Source of the DNA: Bimastos eiseni
Taxonomy: Eukaryota > Annelida > Clitellata > Crassiclitellata > Lumbricidae
DNA length: 64,000 bases
Assembly: GCA_959347315.1 (NCBI GenBank)
Contig: OY365806.1
Span: 28,372,815-28,436,814, forward strand
Direction: 5' to 3'
Made by a program: the position numbers and the translations under genes. Shown piece after piece: positions 1 through 13,714 of this stretch (the stretch's first letter is position 1; each line of letters begins with the position of its first letter). Below the pieces are notes generated by a model. It did not search any database. It was not told the DNA's origin and worked only from the letters and a program-made list of their open reading frames with translations.

Positions 1-1139
1 CTTGATGAGGTGCTCTATAAATAAATGTTGGATCACAATCACAAATATCAATGCACCTCAAAATTTTCAAGCAATATACATGTATTTGCAATACATGGAT
101 GCGGGACTACTCCAAGTTTTGCAAAAGCACAAAATAATGCCCAGTATTAACAAGTTTTCAAGTGCATGTCTTCTGAAATGAGAAACATTGATAGAACTTG
201 CATGAATAATGTTCAACAGTTAAACAGGTCCCTTACAGAAGATGCCATCTAGAGAGACACATAGCCAGTCTTGCATTGCAACCCATATAGAACAGTCCAA
301 CAAATGCACGTTGACTGGAATAACAAGAGCACTGATATCATTAAAGACAGGATCATCTGGACCAAGGCCTGTTTATTCGAGTCACTGCCCATATCAGGTC
401 ACTGTGCCACAAAATTGACCTATATAATAATAATAATGTGTCCCAATATCCGCTGCCACTGACCCAAACAACAAAACATCACATCTTAACCCCATGCTTT
501 GCATACATAATGATCAACAACAGCAACACACCTGACCACTTTAAGATTTCACCAATTACACATCGTTTGAAACTTCACTGAAAAACTTTAGGTGACAAAG
601 AGTTCTGTATAATATTATCTCATAACTGATCCCTGTGTCATCCATTCTAATCGTCAATAGTCTTGAAATTAGAGCAATATTTATTAAACTCATTTATGCT
701 GTAAGAAATCTTTCTTGTCTTTCTTTAAGCATTGTCTAGCATGCTGATCCATACTTGAAAATGGTCCCACATCAACTGTCTGAAAACAATTACACATAAG
801 CACACCAGAAGCAGCCTAAAGGAAGACACGCTCAGAGCACAAGGTGTATTTTGGTCAACAGTGGAGTGACAATTTTGGAAAAACAACCACATACACTACT
901 ACAAGGGTGTTTCACAATTTTCACAAACAACTAACAAGAGCGATAAGCCATAGCAAACAAGTAGTTTTGAGCTCAAATGTGAAGGATCTGATGCCAGGCA
1001 AATGGAATACTTTCAACATCTAGGACCGGCAGCCTATAAAGCGCAATAGCCAAAGCACATCTTCATCCTCTGTATGTGGAGTTTGGTCTTCCCTGTTATG
1101 TGACTTAAGCTGCAGTCTAGATGCAGAGGAATGAGTCTC
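1..1139. other. AT-rich non-coding stretch, no gene seen
   Basis: No reading frame longer than about 60 codons looks like protein, and I see no splice-bounded exon. The sequence is AT-rich with very few CpG dinucleotides and many CA/TG steps. It reads like intron or intergenic DNA. Confidence 0.5.
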
Positions 1140-1930
1140 AATGCTAGTCACGCAAATACTCAGACTCTGCTCCATGAAGTGATTTGAATAGTGAATAAAA
1201 GCAAAAAAACTTGAACCCTATGAGGAATGGGACAGGCAACCAATGCAGGACATCGTGTCGGAGCAAAATGACGTGATCATATTTAATACTATTACAAATA
1301 AGTCTTGCTTTGGTGTTAAACTCCAACAGGAGACTTTTCAAGAGACACTCAGGTGTGCCAGAAAGTAAGCTGTTGCTGCGATCCACCTGAGAAATGATGA
1401 GAGATGACGATCCACCTGAGAGATGACATAAGCAGCAGCGAAGACCGCTCTAGGCAACTTGACACCTAAGACCTCATGGGGTGTTGACCAAAGCAACAGC
1501 TGACCAGTGACCATTCCCGTGTCATGGGGACTCATTGACAAGTCAACTCCGTCAAAGGCATGATCAAGGTGTGCAAAATGCTCAGGTGTCTGCAGGTTAC
1601 ATACCACAGAAAAGCTGTCTTGTCTGGGTTAAGATGTAGTTTATTTGATCACATCTACCCGCTATTCGCTCAATACAAAGCTCCAATCTCTGCCGCTTGT
1701 ATACGACTGGTGATGGAGGTTTCAACATGTACAGTTACGTGTTGTCGGCATAGAAGTGAGATGACAAGCAGTCCAACATCGGCAGTGTAGAGTAGAAACA
1801 TCAGCGGCCTGAGCACGGAGCCCTTAGGGATAGCACATATGGCGGAAGAAAGAACCCTGTCGATTAGCACTGTCTGTTGGATAACTGATTTTGGGTGCAA
1901 TGATTCATGACATGGGTGCAACCTCCCAGT
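1140..1930 (-). mobile_element. Degraded CR1/L2-type LINE, reverse transcriptase fragment
   Basis: Read on the minus strand, three frame-shifted pieces follow in the expected order of a non-LTR reverse transcriptase. At about 1921-1670 there is a match to the RT core (IPKGSVLRPLMFLLYTAD, resembling the family's PQGSVLGPLLF). At about 1607-1400 the middle is badly broken. At 1386-1144 the C-terminal end reads ARLICNSIKYDHV, then DVLHWLPV, then LHGAESEYLRD, typical of the CR1/L2 clades. Frameshifts and stops separate the pieces, so this is a dead copy. The 5' part and endonuclease are not visible. Confidence 0.8.
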
Positions 1931-4900
1931 AGTTACCCAAGCTAATGGGTGCCCGATGACAAGCCAAGTAATTGTGGTGTCGTCTATAAGTGTAAGATAA
2001 ATATGTCTAGCTGTGTGTGAGAGTAACCATGCTTTAGTTAGTTTAGTATCAGGCTGCTGTTCATGACAACATCACGGCAAGTCACTTAGTAGTAGTCATA
2101 TGTTAATGAATGGCATGAGTTGTGAGTCAAATTGGTTCAGAGGAGTCTTGGTCTAAATATTACAAGCTGAATGTACATGTACAATATAAAAGTCAACACA
2201 GGTTGTACTGTCTTTTATATATTGTTACTGTGTTAGAAATCTAACACTTAAACTCCAAACATCAGCTACAACATGACAAGATCACTAAGGTGAAAACTCT
2301 TCAATTATACTTATTATCCAAAGAGTACAGATGATATTCCAGGGTTCAGTAGCAATATGACAACTAGAGTTTGATATGAAACAGTTGGCATTGAGCCCAA
2401 GACAAAAAACTGACCTAGAACATACACTGTACAAACATGTCCAACCATTCAATGACTTCAGACAGTATATACGCCATTCCTCTTACTGTCTCATCACAGG
2501 CCTTTTGCCCAAAACACCTTGCCCAAACAATGCATCTCAAAATCATTCATTTTACTGCATCACAAGCAGAACCAGACTTTCAGATCTCAAACAAAATGAC
2601 TCTAAAGTGGGACAACGTTTATAGACACCACCTACATACCAAACTCAGTAGCATTTGCAATGAAAGGTAATTTCGCATGGCTATATCTATTGCAAGTGAT
2701 GTCACATACCAGACAACGCCATCACTCGTTTATAACCATATGCATGTGATGCTGACCAATCGGTTTATTTACCATGTAGATATAGGCCACATTAGCTGGT
2801 ACAATGTATCAACACACATGCATACGATTGATCTGGAATTCTGGACATTTATTAAATGTCCACTGTGTCATTATATCAATTCCAGTAAAGCTTTATAACT
2901 CATTTTATCCAATATTTTCACATGGTCAGGTCTTGCATGCATTACCTACAACTACATGCTGTCACTGGTGGTTTCTGGGGCAGATTGTGTGAAGGAAAGC
3001 TGCAATTAAACAGGTGCGATAGCCAACCACAATCCAAGCCAATGACTAAATCTGCCATTGTAGTTGGCACACATCCTCAACTTCACAGCTGTGTGCCAAT
3101 GATGAGATTAAAGACAGGTTAGGACAGACAATGTCTGCTATTAATCGAGATAGAATGAGACTAAGCATTTAAAACTTAGGCCAACTAAATGCATTATACA
3201 CATTCGATCAGAAACAGATTTCCGGAATTGATCAAAAGGCTTATGAGTGACAATTCATGCTCTGGTATTCCAGGTCCCATTGGCAGCCCTACAAGTAAAG
3301 CATGTAAAACCCCCAAACGTCTTGAACAGTTGTTATTGAACAGGTGCGAGTAATAATGGTGCTAAGAGCATAAAATTGCGCTCAATGCTGTTAGGATATA
3401 GATAATGCACGTGCCTTAGATACATTTGAGTAATTGCTGTAAAAAGCAACGAACTAGGATTGGACCAAATTTCGATTCAGAAATTGGTTTTCACAGGATT
3501 TTGCTCTAAACTGATTAATCGGATGCAGCACATCTCTGGACTATCGATCAAAATATAAAATAAAATAATATTTACAACCAAAAGCAATTTTTTTTTTCAT
3601 TAATATAAAAGTGGACCTGTTTCTGTGATCTCCGGCAATAATCTAATCTTGATCATTGCTAGTGAAAATCCGAGTAAAATAATAAAATTATGAATCAACA
3701 CATCAAAAGAAATGGTGTAAAAAAAATTTCAATAACTAAATTAGCATTTTAGAGAAAAAAAATCAATATTGTCGATTAATCAGCTGAAATCAAGAATTGG
3801 CAAAAAAGCAGACCAAATATCCAGGACCAGAATTTGGCAAAATAATGCCATTCGGTCAAACCCCACAACCAATCTATGTTACACAGTAAAGCACCCATCT
3901 CCCAGAGTCAAATGTAGGACAGGTACCTGTTATCTACTCTTACACCCTTGAGCTTGCAGTGAACAGATCAAAAGGTTATGAACATGTAGCCAGCAGGTTG
4001 TAGGACTTGTCATTTACTTTCCAAGTTACTTTGGTACCAATTTTACTGTTCATGACAGAGAGAGACAAGTGTGAACAAACAACTTGCCCAAAGCTGTTAT
4101 ACAGAGAGACAACTCTGCAGGATCAAATTCATAACCATTGGATTATGCACAAAAGCCTTCATCCAAATAGACCACTGTGCCACACTTAGCCATACTCACC
4201 AAAATGAACATGCCTCAACGACCAAAAATTGTTGTCTAGATCATGTGTTCTGGTTACAGCTGTGCTTGGCATATACAGACCCTATAATATTAAAAGCATG
4301 CTAGGTGTTGGAAGGACCAATTATTCTACATGTAGCATATAATCATTTTCTGAGTGTGTGGACCAACCCAAGAGCTATAATAATGGATAACAGAGAATTG
4401 GTAAGTGAATAAGAGGATGTTCTGTCCCTAATCTCAGCCAATCTGTACATGATATATATGACATAAATGTCTGTTTCTAAAGTGGAGGGAACTGTAAAAC
4501 GGGGGAGAGGTGCAGGTTGTCCAACAACAATAGACCCTGATACATGTCAAATAATAATGTCTGCCCATGTAACAGTTTCATTACCAAAAAACTCAACAAG
4601 CCCTCATTTCATGCACAAACACACTCCCTCTACTAGTGTTATTTTCAAGGTTATATCTACCTAAAACAAAAAATGATAGCCAAATAAAAACTGAAACTTG
4701 CAAAACCAGTCAAAACTAATATTAATGAAACCATGTAACGAAAACCTAGCATCCTAAGATATTCAGTGTCTTTCGACAAAGTGGCAGAATCTGGTAAATT
4801 CGGAGACTCGCTTTTATTCCTTCCGTTTAATATTCGGCAGTTAATCATCAAAATTATATGTATCATCGATGAAACATGGCATGTTGCCATACTGTCAGAA

Positions 4901-5580
4901 TGATGGTTGCTGTTGCTTATCTGCAGTAATTGGATGTACATACATACATTGTTGATGTCAAAGTATCAGCGAACGAATAAATGAAACAGAAACTAGAAAT
5001 GAAGAAACTGAAATTGCATAACGAGGAAGTTTCAGTTTGTTAACTATTCAATAAACTAAAATACAAATTCAGAATAAAACTTTGGGAAATAACTGAAACC
5101 AATAATAACTAAAACCGCTAGCAGGTAACACTAATAATAACTGAAACTAAAACTTCTGTCTTTCATCTCTCTTCTCAGACCCTTGCATGCTGCTTCAGAT
5201 CTCTACTCCTTCTTCTCTATCTAGAATCTTTGGTAATTTTGGATAGGATTATTAATCAGTACCAAATTTAATACTACTGTACAATAGAACCATCAAAAAT
5301 ATCAAACTATGCGCTACATAAGTCATGCGAATCGATAGAAAGCGCACAACATTTGATTTAAACCAAATTTCTTTCCACATGTAATAAATATATCTAAGAA
5401 TTATTTATGCCTTGCTTACACATTATTATTTATTATTATTCATTAATTATTACTACTGTTGTTGTCATGTATCAGTGAACGCTATTTCAGTTTTACAGTC
5501 CTTGCAGATCGAATTCCCTCAGTTAGGTGGATATGCCTCAAAGAACAATGTTGTTTTCAATCTTAATCTAAATCAACTGA
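1931..5580. other. AT-rich, CpG-poor non-coding stretch
   Basis: No exon or RNA gene could be supported. Reading frames here are short, start at random ATGs and show no domain or codon bias. Poly-A and poly-T runs (for example near 3590 and 3720) are common. This is probably an intron of a minus-strand gene or intergenic DNA. Confidence 0.45.
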
Positions 5581-5728
5581 TTGCCAGATGGTGGTTAGAG
5601 ATGCCAGGTGGTGGTTTGAGATGCCAGGTGGTGGTTGAGATGCCAGATGGTGATTAATGCCAGGTGGTGGTTGGAAAGCCAGGTGGTGGTTGAGATGCCA
5701 GGTGGTGGTTTGAGATGCCAGATGGTTA
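5581..5728. repeat. Minisatellite, unit about 19-20 bp
   Basis: About seven head-to-tail copies of a unit close to GATGCCAGGTGGTGGTTTGA, with small length and base changes between copies (GGTGGT versus GATGGT, some copies lacking a base). The array makes an apparent open frame on either strand that is only the repeat translated. Confidence 0.85.
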
Positions 5729-8700
5729 GGCTTTCTATTGATTGTCCAGCAACAGTGGCACTCCTGAACCAAATCATCTAATTCTCTGTGATTAAACATT
5801 TTTATTTTGGTGCCCCAACCTGAAACGTGGGTGTTGGAGGGCAGCCGTATCTATTCAGTGGTGAAGAGATTTAGATATCCATTAAATCTGGCCACAGGTA
5901 TGCAGATTTGCATTTAACCAAAACATTGATACTTCTTGGCACAACAAATGCTTTAAATTAGTTTTACGATTGTAATAACGGCCTTCCATATGATAAATTA
6001 GGTCATTTGCTAGGCAGGCGACTAAAAATAATCCATTAGAAACATATTTTATACCAAAAACAGCTGGGCGTTGGGTCATAAGCATTGTTTATGCACCCCC
6101 ATCTTTTTTAAGTGACAAAAGTTTGTCTAATTTAGACAGTGATGATGATAGAAAATCGAATTGTAGTAATCGTAACATTATTGTTTCATAAAAATATAAA
6201 GACAGTAAAGATTGGCGAATTTGCCGTTTGTGCAGTCAAGATAGATGGGTCGCAAATTGCCATATAGAACAGAATTCATCGTTTGAAAAAATTAATAAAA
6301 TACATCAATAGAGCAATTTTTTTAACTAAATATGTTAACTTTTATGTTTCTCAGAGCAATAATTGGCTACTAAAATTCTACATTTACAAATATCAGTCAT
6401 CCTTCAATCACTCTTATTTTGAGGAATACCAACAAATAATTACCCAGGTGTGGAAAAATATTAAAAAAATTATTCCATGGTAAAAGGGTTTTAAATTTAG
6501 CAATGTCTGCTAAAAAGAAGATCGTATCATTTCATATGGTCTTAAATGTGTCAAAACATGTAAAAGAATACAAACATGTTTCTCTAATTAGTAATTACTA
6601 GTAAAGACCAAATAATAATCTGATTACAAGCAACAAGACTGTACTTAGTCAATTGACAACTGATGTGGCTAGACAGCAGCGTCTGATGATTAGGTTGCAT
6701 ACGATTTGGTATTATATGTCTACCGGATGCCTTACTAATACATATATTGACAATATTTATTATTAGAATCATTTCTGGCCTAGTAATGAACCTGCCACAA
6801 ACAGTAAACATACCAGGCTCTAGCCCAAACCATGCTCTGTGCCCTACAACACGTTCAGGAAGTCCGGTTACATCAGGCAGACCAGACAAGGTTAGGGCAA
6901 CCCATACTAGAGGGTAGCCAACATGAAAGTCCATCAGACCCCATGGTTGTCCATCAGTTTATCCACCTGCCTGCTTGCCACTTTGCTTATCTATCAGTTT
7001 GTCTGAGTTCAGTTCATCTCCTTGTCTCACCTGTGTGCCATCCTTCTCTGTCCCAACCTGTCTCTGTTCCTACCTGCCTCTGTCCTACCTCTGTTTTACA
7101 TCCACTTCATGTCCGTTTGACCTGCTGTCCGTCCAAATGTGGGTCTTTTGTCCATTTGTCTGTATCTTTTGACCCAGAATTTTGTCGCCAAAGATGTCTC
7201 AGGTGGATCATTTAGAACTGTCTTTAATCCAATGTTTGACACTTTAAATTATACATTCTGCATGTTAAGAGCCATTGGACTGACAAATTGAAACTCTCTA
7301 AAATGAGAACTCCTTAACATAGGCAAGGCATACACCAGCACACGCACTCACTGACAAGGCCATTTCCAAACATCCTACTGGATTGCCAAGCCAAAGCCAA
7401 CACCAAAACCAACTGGTAAGGTCATCCCCAAACATTCAACTGGACTTTCAAACTAGAGGACAGTATCTGTGCTCAGCCAACTGCTTCTTACAATGCAACT
7501 ACATATAAAAACCAAACAAACAAACAACAGGACTTGAGCTAAACATGTAAAGAAGCACTAAATTTGACAAATGACTGCAGATCATCTGCATGAACTGACT
7601 GAAAACAGTGACAACAATGAAATTGAATGCGTTTCAGTGAACTTGGCACTGCGCAATGATTCTCACAGTTTGACCTTAATGACACAGCAAGAAAAGTAAC
7701 TCAAGGACACTCTTGAACAAAGCTAAGTGGAAAGTAAGAGACTGTGAGAAAGTGACAGAGATAATCAGATGCAGACAGATACAGAGGCACGAGCAGACTC
7801 TCAGACAAAACATAAAAAGACTTCAACAATGGCAACATGTGTACTGAGAAAGAGAATTACATGAAGGCTGAGAGAAAACAAGATTGTAAGTCATGTGCGA
7901 CAGATGCATACTGCACTGACAGAAGGAGAGGGCGAGGCAGAGACGACAAAGTTGAGTCAGCAGCAGAAAGAATTAAATCCGGAACCTTGTACATACGATT
8001 ATGCACGTTTCCCCGCTCATATCAATGCTTAATTCTACAATTCTACCAAGCGACAGACAGCAAAAGCTACCTCCCCAAAATCAAATGTCCACAGATCAGA
8101 TTCAAACCGTTTAGAACTGACTCATGAAGGTATGGGACCGGATGATTGTATCAAATATTTGTACAGAACTTCAAATATATTATCTGTTTACTTATAAGCG
8201 CATGTTTTATGTTACTGGTCATGTTTCAAATAAAAACTTCAAAAGCCACCCATACTAGCATTGAAAGACAACGCAAGTTCAACCAAGACAACCACAACAC
8301 TAAATCATTGACTCTGAGTCAGTCAGTCATCATCGACTCTACTAACGATACATTAGCCAAAACATATGGCAAAATAAAGAATATCAGGCAGGAAAACAAA
8401 GTAAAGAAGGAAAGTAAGGTAAGCAAGATAACGACAGGTCAGCAATGTCAGATTAGCTTAAGGCAGGAAAGGTAAGGTATTACCTTGGATTCTTTATCTT
8501 GACCTACTTGTTTAACCATACTACAATGGCACAACAAGTAGGTCAAGGTAATGAATTATGGCAAAACAAGTAAGTCAAGGTAAAGATACCAACATAATGA
8601 TGGCAAGAGCAATTTGCAGTGAAAGTTGTGGCAAAAAGTTAAGGTCTGAAAATTTAAGACAAAGAAAATAAAGTTAGGTAAGGCTCAGGCAACGTTAGGT

Positions 8701-9059
8701 AAGATAAGGTCAAGTAAAATAATGCAGGCAAGAAATTGTTAAATAATGTCAGGAAAGGTTATTCATGGTACAACCGGATAAGATAAATACATCAACTATT
8801 GCCACTTCTAGAAATAAGTGGACTAATTTAGAACACAAACGCGATTTGCCATCAATGCAAAAATAGCACAACTGTTGTTTACTTACATCCTGCTGGGAAT
8901 TGAAAATCAGAAGTGATTACAGTCAGATAAACTACATTACATCCTCGACCCAACACTACCTGGAATGACCTTCCTCCATCACTAACAGCTAAACTAATGA
9001 CTGGCTTCTCTCCATCGGGTTCTCACTCTTTACAGGTGTTTTTTCCTCCCAGGAGTTTC
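5729..9059. other. AT-rich non-coding stretch
   Basis: No gene seen. A stretch at about 6730-6935 ends in a short TATTATTA-like tail on the minus strand and may be an old SINE-type insertion, but I cannot place a promoter box in it. Around 8500-8760 there are loose repeats of a GTAAGGT / CAGGTAAG-like word. Confidence 0.4.
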
Positions 9060-9105
9060 TGAATATTCATTCTGAGAGGCGCCATATAAATTTATTGATA
9101 CAATA
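9060..9105 (+). mobile_element. 3' tail of a CR1/L2-like LINE or of a SINE sharing it
   Basis: The words GAGAGGCGCCATATAAAT and then GATACAATACAATTAC match the 3' tails seen at 37.13-37.21 kb and, inverted, at 32.95 and 37.78 kb. These combine a GGCGC-type stem with an ATACAATAC-type tail. Only the 3' end is present. Confidence 0.5.
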
Positions 9106-9597
9106 CAATTACAAATACCTGAATCGCAGCATAAAGTTAACCACCAAAGTGAGACTAATGAAAGCATTGGAATGGCCGGTGGTTACATATGGTTGCAAAA
9201 GTTGGACCATAAAGAAAAGAGATTTTGAGAAAATTGAAATTTTTGACATGAAATGCATAAGACAGATTCTAAGGGTATCATGGACTCAAAAAAAAAATTA
9301 ACGAATGGGTATTAGAGAAAGCAGACATGGAACGAGAGCTACTTAATATGATAAAAAATGGGGAAATTAACATACTTTGGACATGTGATTAGAAAAAAGG
9401 GAAACTGTCTAGAAAAAGAAATCATGCAAGGAACTACACCAGGAGCCAGAAAACGAGGAAGACCAAAGACAAGATGGATAGACAATGTGGAAAAATGGAC
9501 CGGTAGACCACTGGTCAACTTACTAAAGACGATGAGAGACAGGAAGAGATGGAGTAGACTTGTCCATGAAGCGACCAACCCTCGGATCAAGGATGGT
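9106..9597 (+). mobile_element. LINE 3' end, C-terminal reverse-transcriptase region, frameshifted
   Basis: The plus-strand translation starts YLNRSIKLTTKVRLMKALEW, then TYGCKSWTIKKRDFEKIE and a stretch ending RQILRVSWT, typical of the C-terminal region of many invertebrate endonuclease/reverse-transcriptase LINEs. A run of A residues near 9289-9298 shifts the frame. A second shift near 9358 restores the family ending: YFGHVIRKKG, EKEIMQGTTPGARKRGRPKT, RWIDNVEKWTG, RDRKRW. The two breaks mark a dead, 5'-truncated insertion. It is a different family from the CR1/L2-like copy at 1.1-1.9 kb. Confidence 0.85.
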
Positions 9598-9868
9598 TAA
9601 GACAATACAAGACAAGAAGAATAGTGCATACTTTCAGCAATTGCAAATCAGTACTATAAAAGGTGCTATTATGCTATCAGGTGAGGTTGTGAGCACCCCG
9701 AAGTCTCCTCACACCCCATATAAATTCATGACATCCATTACCATTACAATCTTTCAGATGGAACAAAAAAACAGTTCCAACCAATTTTTAGTCAAAACAA
9801 GTAAACACAACTGTCACCAGTACACTGAACAGATTCTGAAGAAAAACTGTGAAATGAGCACAACTTGC

Positions 9869-10354
9869 CTGTCATCATTCTTCTCAAGAGAACTGCTTGA
9901 GATGCAACCAAACACAAATGAAGTCGCTGAAGAGCTATTTGACGAAGCACCAACACCTGCAAAGCAATGCTGCAGTGAAGATGTGAGACCGCTACTTCCG
10001 TTACTACCGCCGCCAGCGTCGAACAATTTCGATTCGTCTGAAGAAGTAAAGGCATTGCTCACATCACTGTCTCGACGCAGTTTTGGCGCTTTTAATAACG
10101 CATCCGTCACAATCTGATCACCGCAATCCTTATCCCGATCCGTGGCAAGAGACTTGTCTGACTCCGTAGCAGACGCATCCTTGTCGGTGGAACTTCCCAG
10201 TCCCGAAATGCGAATTTGCTGGATGAACTCGGCATGAATCTGGTCAAAGCCTGACTCTGAGTCCTCTCCAGCCGCAAGAATCAAAGAATCAATCTGCTTA
10301 ACGTAAGCCATCACAACAAGAATGACGATAGCAAAATCTACAGACGACTTGGAT
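9869..10354 (-). CDS. Probable internal or first coding exon of an unidentified minus-strand gene
   Basis: The minus strand shows a clear splice acceptor (pyrimidine-rich TTTTCTTTCCAG) ending at 10355, then an open frame to a stop at 9814. The frame begins SKSSVDFAIVILVVMAYVKQ and continues DSLILAAGEDSESGFDQIHA. It then turns into a Ser/Asp/Gly-rich, low-complexity tail (KLRRDSDVSNAFTSSDE, then FDAGGGSNGSSG). An ATG lies at 10311. The exon is CpG-rich inside a CpG-poor neighbourhood. The sequence CAG|GCAAGT near 9869 matches the rare GC-AG donor consensus; if it is used, the exon ends at 9869, otherwise the frame runs to 9814. I do not recognise the family. The composition suggests a helical segment followed by a disordered, possibly phosphorylated tail. 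An opposite-strand frame here is a shadow. Confidence 0.5.
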
Positions 10355-10361
10355 CTGGAAA

Positions 10362-12239
10362 GAAAACAACCTCCATGAACATAATGTCAGAATGAATCGC
10401 TCAGTGACAAAACAGACCCTATGCATGTATACAGAGCACTGAAATAAAACAAAGACATTAATGAAATAGATGTATGACGACAACAGCAGTTAACCATAAC
10501 CAAGCGTATTTTATTGATCCAAAACAGAAACACAGGATACAAATGTTGACAACTTGCCAAGGGTCAATAGAGTCAGATAGAAACTCTTAAAGGACACAAG
10601 TCACATCAGCAGGGTCACCTTCCAGTTGACGAGTAGTTGCAGCCGGTTAGGTATATAAATACATTAACTATGATAAACAATCAGTTCAGAAACTATAACC
10701 AGGAATATTGAATTCATCTTTATCATTGGCAAGAACTATGAATTAAAAAAAATATTGAACAATGAACTATTATCATTAAGAACGATAGTTTACAAAAATA
10801 TTTAAGCTATACAAATAATACTGTGCAAAACTGTTAAAAACTGTTCATGCTGCAACCTAGTCATCAATAAAAAATTTATTGAACACAAAAAGGGTGATAT
10901 AGATGTCTCTGCATTTGCACTTCCACACAAATATATATTAACAGGCTCATGTGCGAATATATACTTATTACCTTACATCTGTGTACACAGCTATAAAAGT
11001 CACTACACATGATAATGGGCTGATCTACAAAGCAAACAGCTGAATAGCTGAATAGCTGTTGCAACAACAGCTATTCTGCTATGAACTCATACATCTATTA
11101 TGCCAAACAGCATCTGAATAAAATGAGACATTTATAGCTCAAGCTATTGTAAGGTGTTTCATTTGATTTATAACTACACATTCAGAACTCACCGATGCTT
11201 TATTCCTTCAAAAGGAAATTGAAATGCACAACTTGCAACCATTTCATTGTCTGCTTGCAACTACGGCGAATTCTGTGCAAATTCTATGCATAATAGATGC
11301 TATACAAATGATGAGATTACACACCTATGCTTCAGATTGTATCAAGAAGTTAAGTTATGAATGGAATGCACAACTAAATCAAGTGAACTCATTACAACTT
11401 ACGATGAAACTTTAACAATAAAAGTAAAGAATATGAAACATATTGAGATGAATCTATACAAGTACTAGGAGGTGCATACATGAACAGACATCAACATACA
11501 TACACAGATGCATATACAACATGCATGAAAATATACATCAATGCAAATACATATACATGCACAATGTGCAGCACAGTTACCTAACAGTTGCATAGATACA
11601 GACATACATTGGTTTGAAAAGTTTATTAAATATTTTAATATGCTTCAATGGATTGGGCAAAAAATTAAGCAAAGTTGGACAAAACTGCATGTTTTAACAT
11701 AACACATAAATAAGTTGCCAATTATTGAATATTCACATGTCATTGACCATGTGCAAAATGACTTTAAATCTTAAATAAAATCTTCCTTAATTCATATGTC
11801 TCGTTGAAATAGATCGTTTACATTCAGAATTAGTTTTGTAGCCTGAAGATTAATATCAATCCATCAATCAATTTTGATTATTCACAGACTGGAACTCAGC
11901 TTGACACATCAATTGGTCATTTAAACTAATTACAGATTTGTATATGACCGGTAATTAGATTCACCTATTGGGAGATAATTTTACTTGAATTTTCATATAT
12001 CTTAGTTATGTCAGAACATGTTCTTGTATTAAAATCTAGGTATAAAGTTTTGTTGTCTTCGTCAGGGAGAGAAAATGCAGTCCCAGGCATGGTATCAGAG
12101 GGTTTTTGTCAATAGATGGGTCAAATCTGTAGTAGAGGATAGGAATGCATCATTGGAGGAGATTAAATTTAGACAGAGCATCTATCAGCATCTTGTCGGG
12201 CGTTGACTTAAGAAATATGAAACCTTGCAAATGGCATTA
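10362..12239. other. AT-rich non-coding stretch
   Basis: No exon could be supported. There are many CATACATAC-type steps at 11.46-11.62 kb and a short CTGAATAGCTGTTG / CAACAACAGCTATTC inverted pair near 11040-11075. This is probably intron of the minus-strand gene whose exon lies at 9.87-10.35 kb. Confidence 0.4.
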
Positions 12240-12535
12240 TATTACATAAATATATGGAGAAGAAAAAAAGCAGAGCTGTCTGTATGTTAGCCATGAGGCA
12301 GCCATGGCTGTAAAGTGCAACTTCATTTTTCTTAGTCCCGGCACATGAGGGCAAATGACCAGTCTTCTCCCTTGCCATCTCATCTTCCCACCGACAGCAG
12401 CGTATGATAGCTTTGTTGGCTAAATGTACAGGTGGGGCAGAAATCTCAAGCCCAATTTCTGCTTTGCAGGAATTTGGACCTCCCACCTCTTGATTTATAG
12501 TCTAGTACCAAAGCACTACACTAGTGAGCAGCCCC
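12240..12535 (-). mobile_element. tRNA-derived SINE
   Basis: On the minus strand the element starts GGGGCTGCTCACTAGTGTAG. About 50 bases on it shows GGTCCAAATTCC, which fits a pol III B box (GGTTCGAATCC) with drift. The A box is only partly kept. The downstream body contains an apparent 92-codon frame that is an accident of the repeat. B-box decay suggests an old copy. Confidence 0.65.
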
Positions 12536-13368
12536 ATACAATATTTCAGCCCTATCTTAAAAGATAAAAGTCTCCAAAGTTGATTTCTCATGAGTTGATT
12601 TCCCCAACTTTGCAAGTGTTTTTCAGGTCATACCTGTAACCTGGCACAGTATATATTTACATAGATGCTGGTAGACACTCTTGCAGATTGTAACAAGTCC
12701 TCTATAAAATTCTACTTGAGGAACTTGAAAACAAACTGCACACAAGTTCTGTAGAACCAGATGGGACTAAACTGGCAGAATAGAAGCGTATTACTCCCAA
12801 CTGCAACAACACTTGACATGCAAAATTAGAATTTCAGATCACCATCAGTCAGTTTTAATGGAAACTTATCCTCTAAAAGTAATACATGGCAGCAACAGTG
12901 CCCAGAACACTCGAATCCATCCATTACCTTACAAATAAAGCATGAATGAATGCAAGCCAGATGGCATATGGTTTGGAATTGTCTATCACAATATTAAGAG
13001 TGTGAATATACCTTCCTTTTGTATACAAATAGATCACATGAAGCAATTATCAATGTGCATATTAGTAAACTGAGCCATTCTTGGGTGGCACACAAAAGAC
13101 CATGGCACAATAAACTGACCTTTAAGTTATCAGAGTACTGCAATTTAAGCAGCTCTACAGATACGATACTGCATTAGTTCAAAATCCGAGCAACTTCACA
13201 CTGAAGTGTTGGTAAAATGAGCAGTAACGGATGGGCGCCTTGCATGGCTGCCATTCAATTAAATTCAACTCCTGAAAAACCTTATAATCACTCATTCATA
13301 CTATGACTTGTAAACATACTGCAGCAAGTGCATAAATAATAAACATGAACACACGTTATGTCAATTCG
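12536..13368. other. AT-rich non-coding stretch
   Basis: No gene or repeat could be identified. CpG density is low and frames are short. Confidence 0.4.
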
Positions 13369-13706
13369 TAGGGATGAACCGAAACTCAGCTCAGATACTC
13401 CACTCGGCATAGCATCGTAGTACTTGCTCGGCATTACTCGGATAACCAATGGGTCGGAGTATCCACAAAGTTTGCATGTAAAAAATTAATTGAAATCCTG
13501 ATATTTCTCTTGAAAACGAAAATCAGATTTTGTTATTTCCAAATTGACAATCACATTTCATTTGTTATCACTATCGTAGTGAAAACTGAAATTATGAAAA
13601 CAAATAAAATCATGCATTTGTTGAAAGTTTACCTAGTTTCTCAGACTCAGTACTACTCACTCATAAAACACAGCATTCGGTAGGAAACGCACTCAGTTCA
13701 TCCCTA
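13369..13706. mobile_element. hAT-type MITE with 8-bp target duplication
   Basis: The left end TAGGGATGAACC is matched by the right end as its reverse complement (GTTCATCCCTA). The flanks are TCAATTCG at 13361-13368 and TCAATTCA at 13707-13714, an 8-bp target-site duplication with one mismatch, as hAT transposases produce. Inside are CTCGGCAT and ACTCGG repeats and no coding frame. At 338 bp it is non-autonomous. Its CpGs stand out from the CpG-poor surroundings, which suggests a fairly recent arrival. Confidence 0.8.
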
Positions 13707-13714
13707 TCAATTCA

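Noticed and set aside
9560..10117. Plus-strand frame of 185 codons
   Set aside because: It starts inside the LINE tail and then runs antisense to the better supported minus-strand exon with a clear acceptor; composition is not protein-like as a whole.
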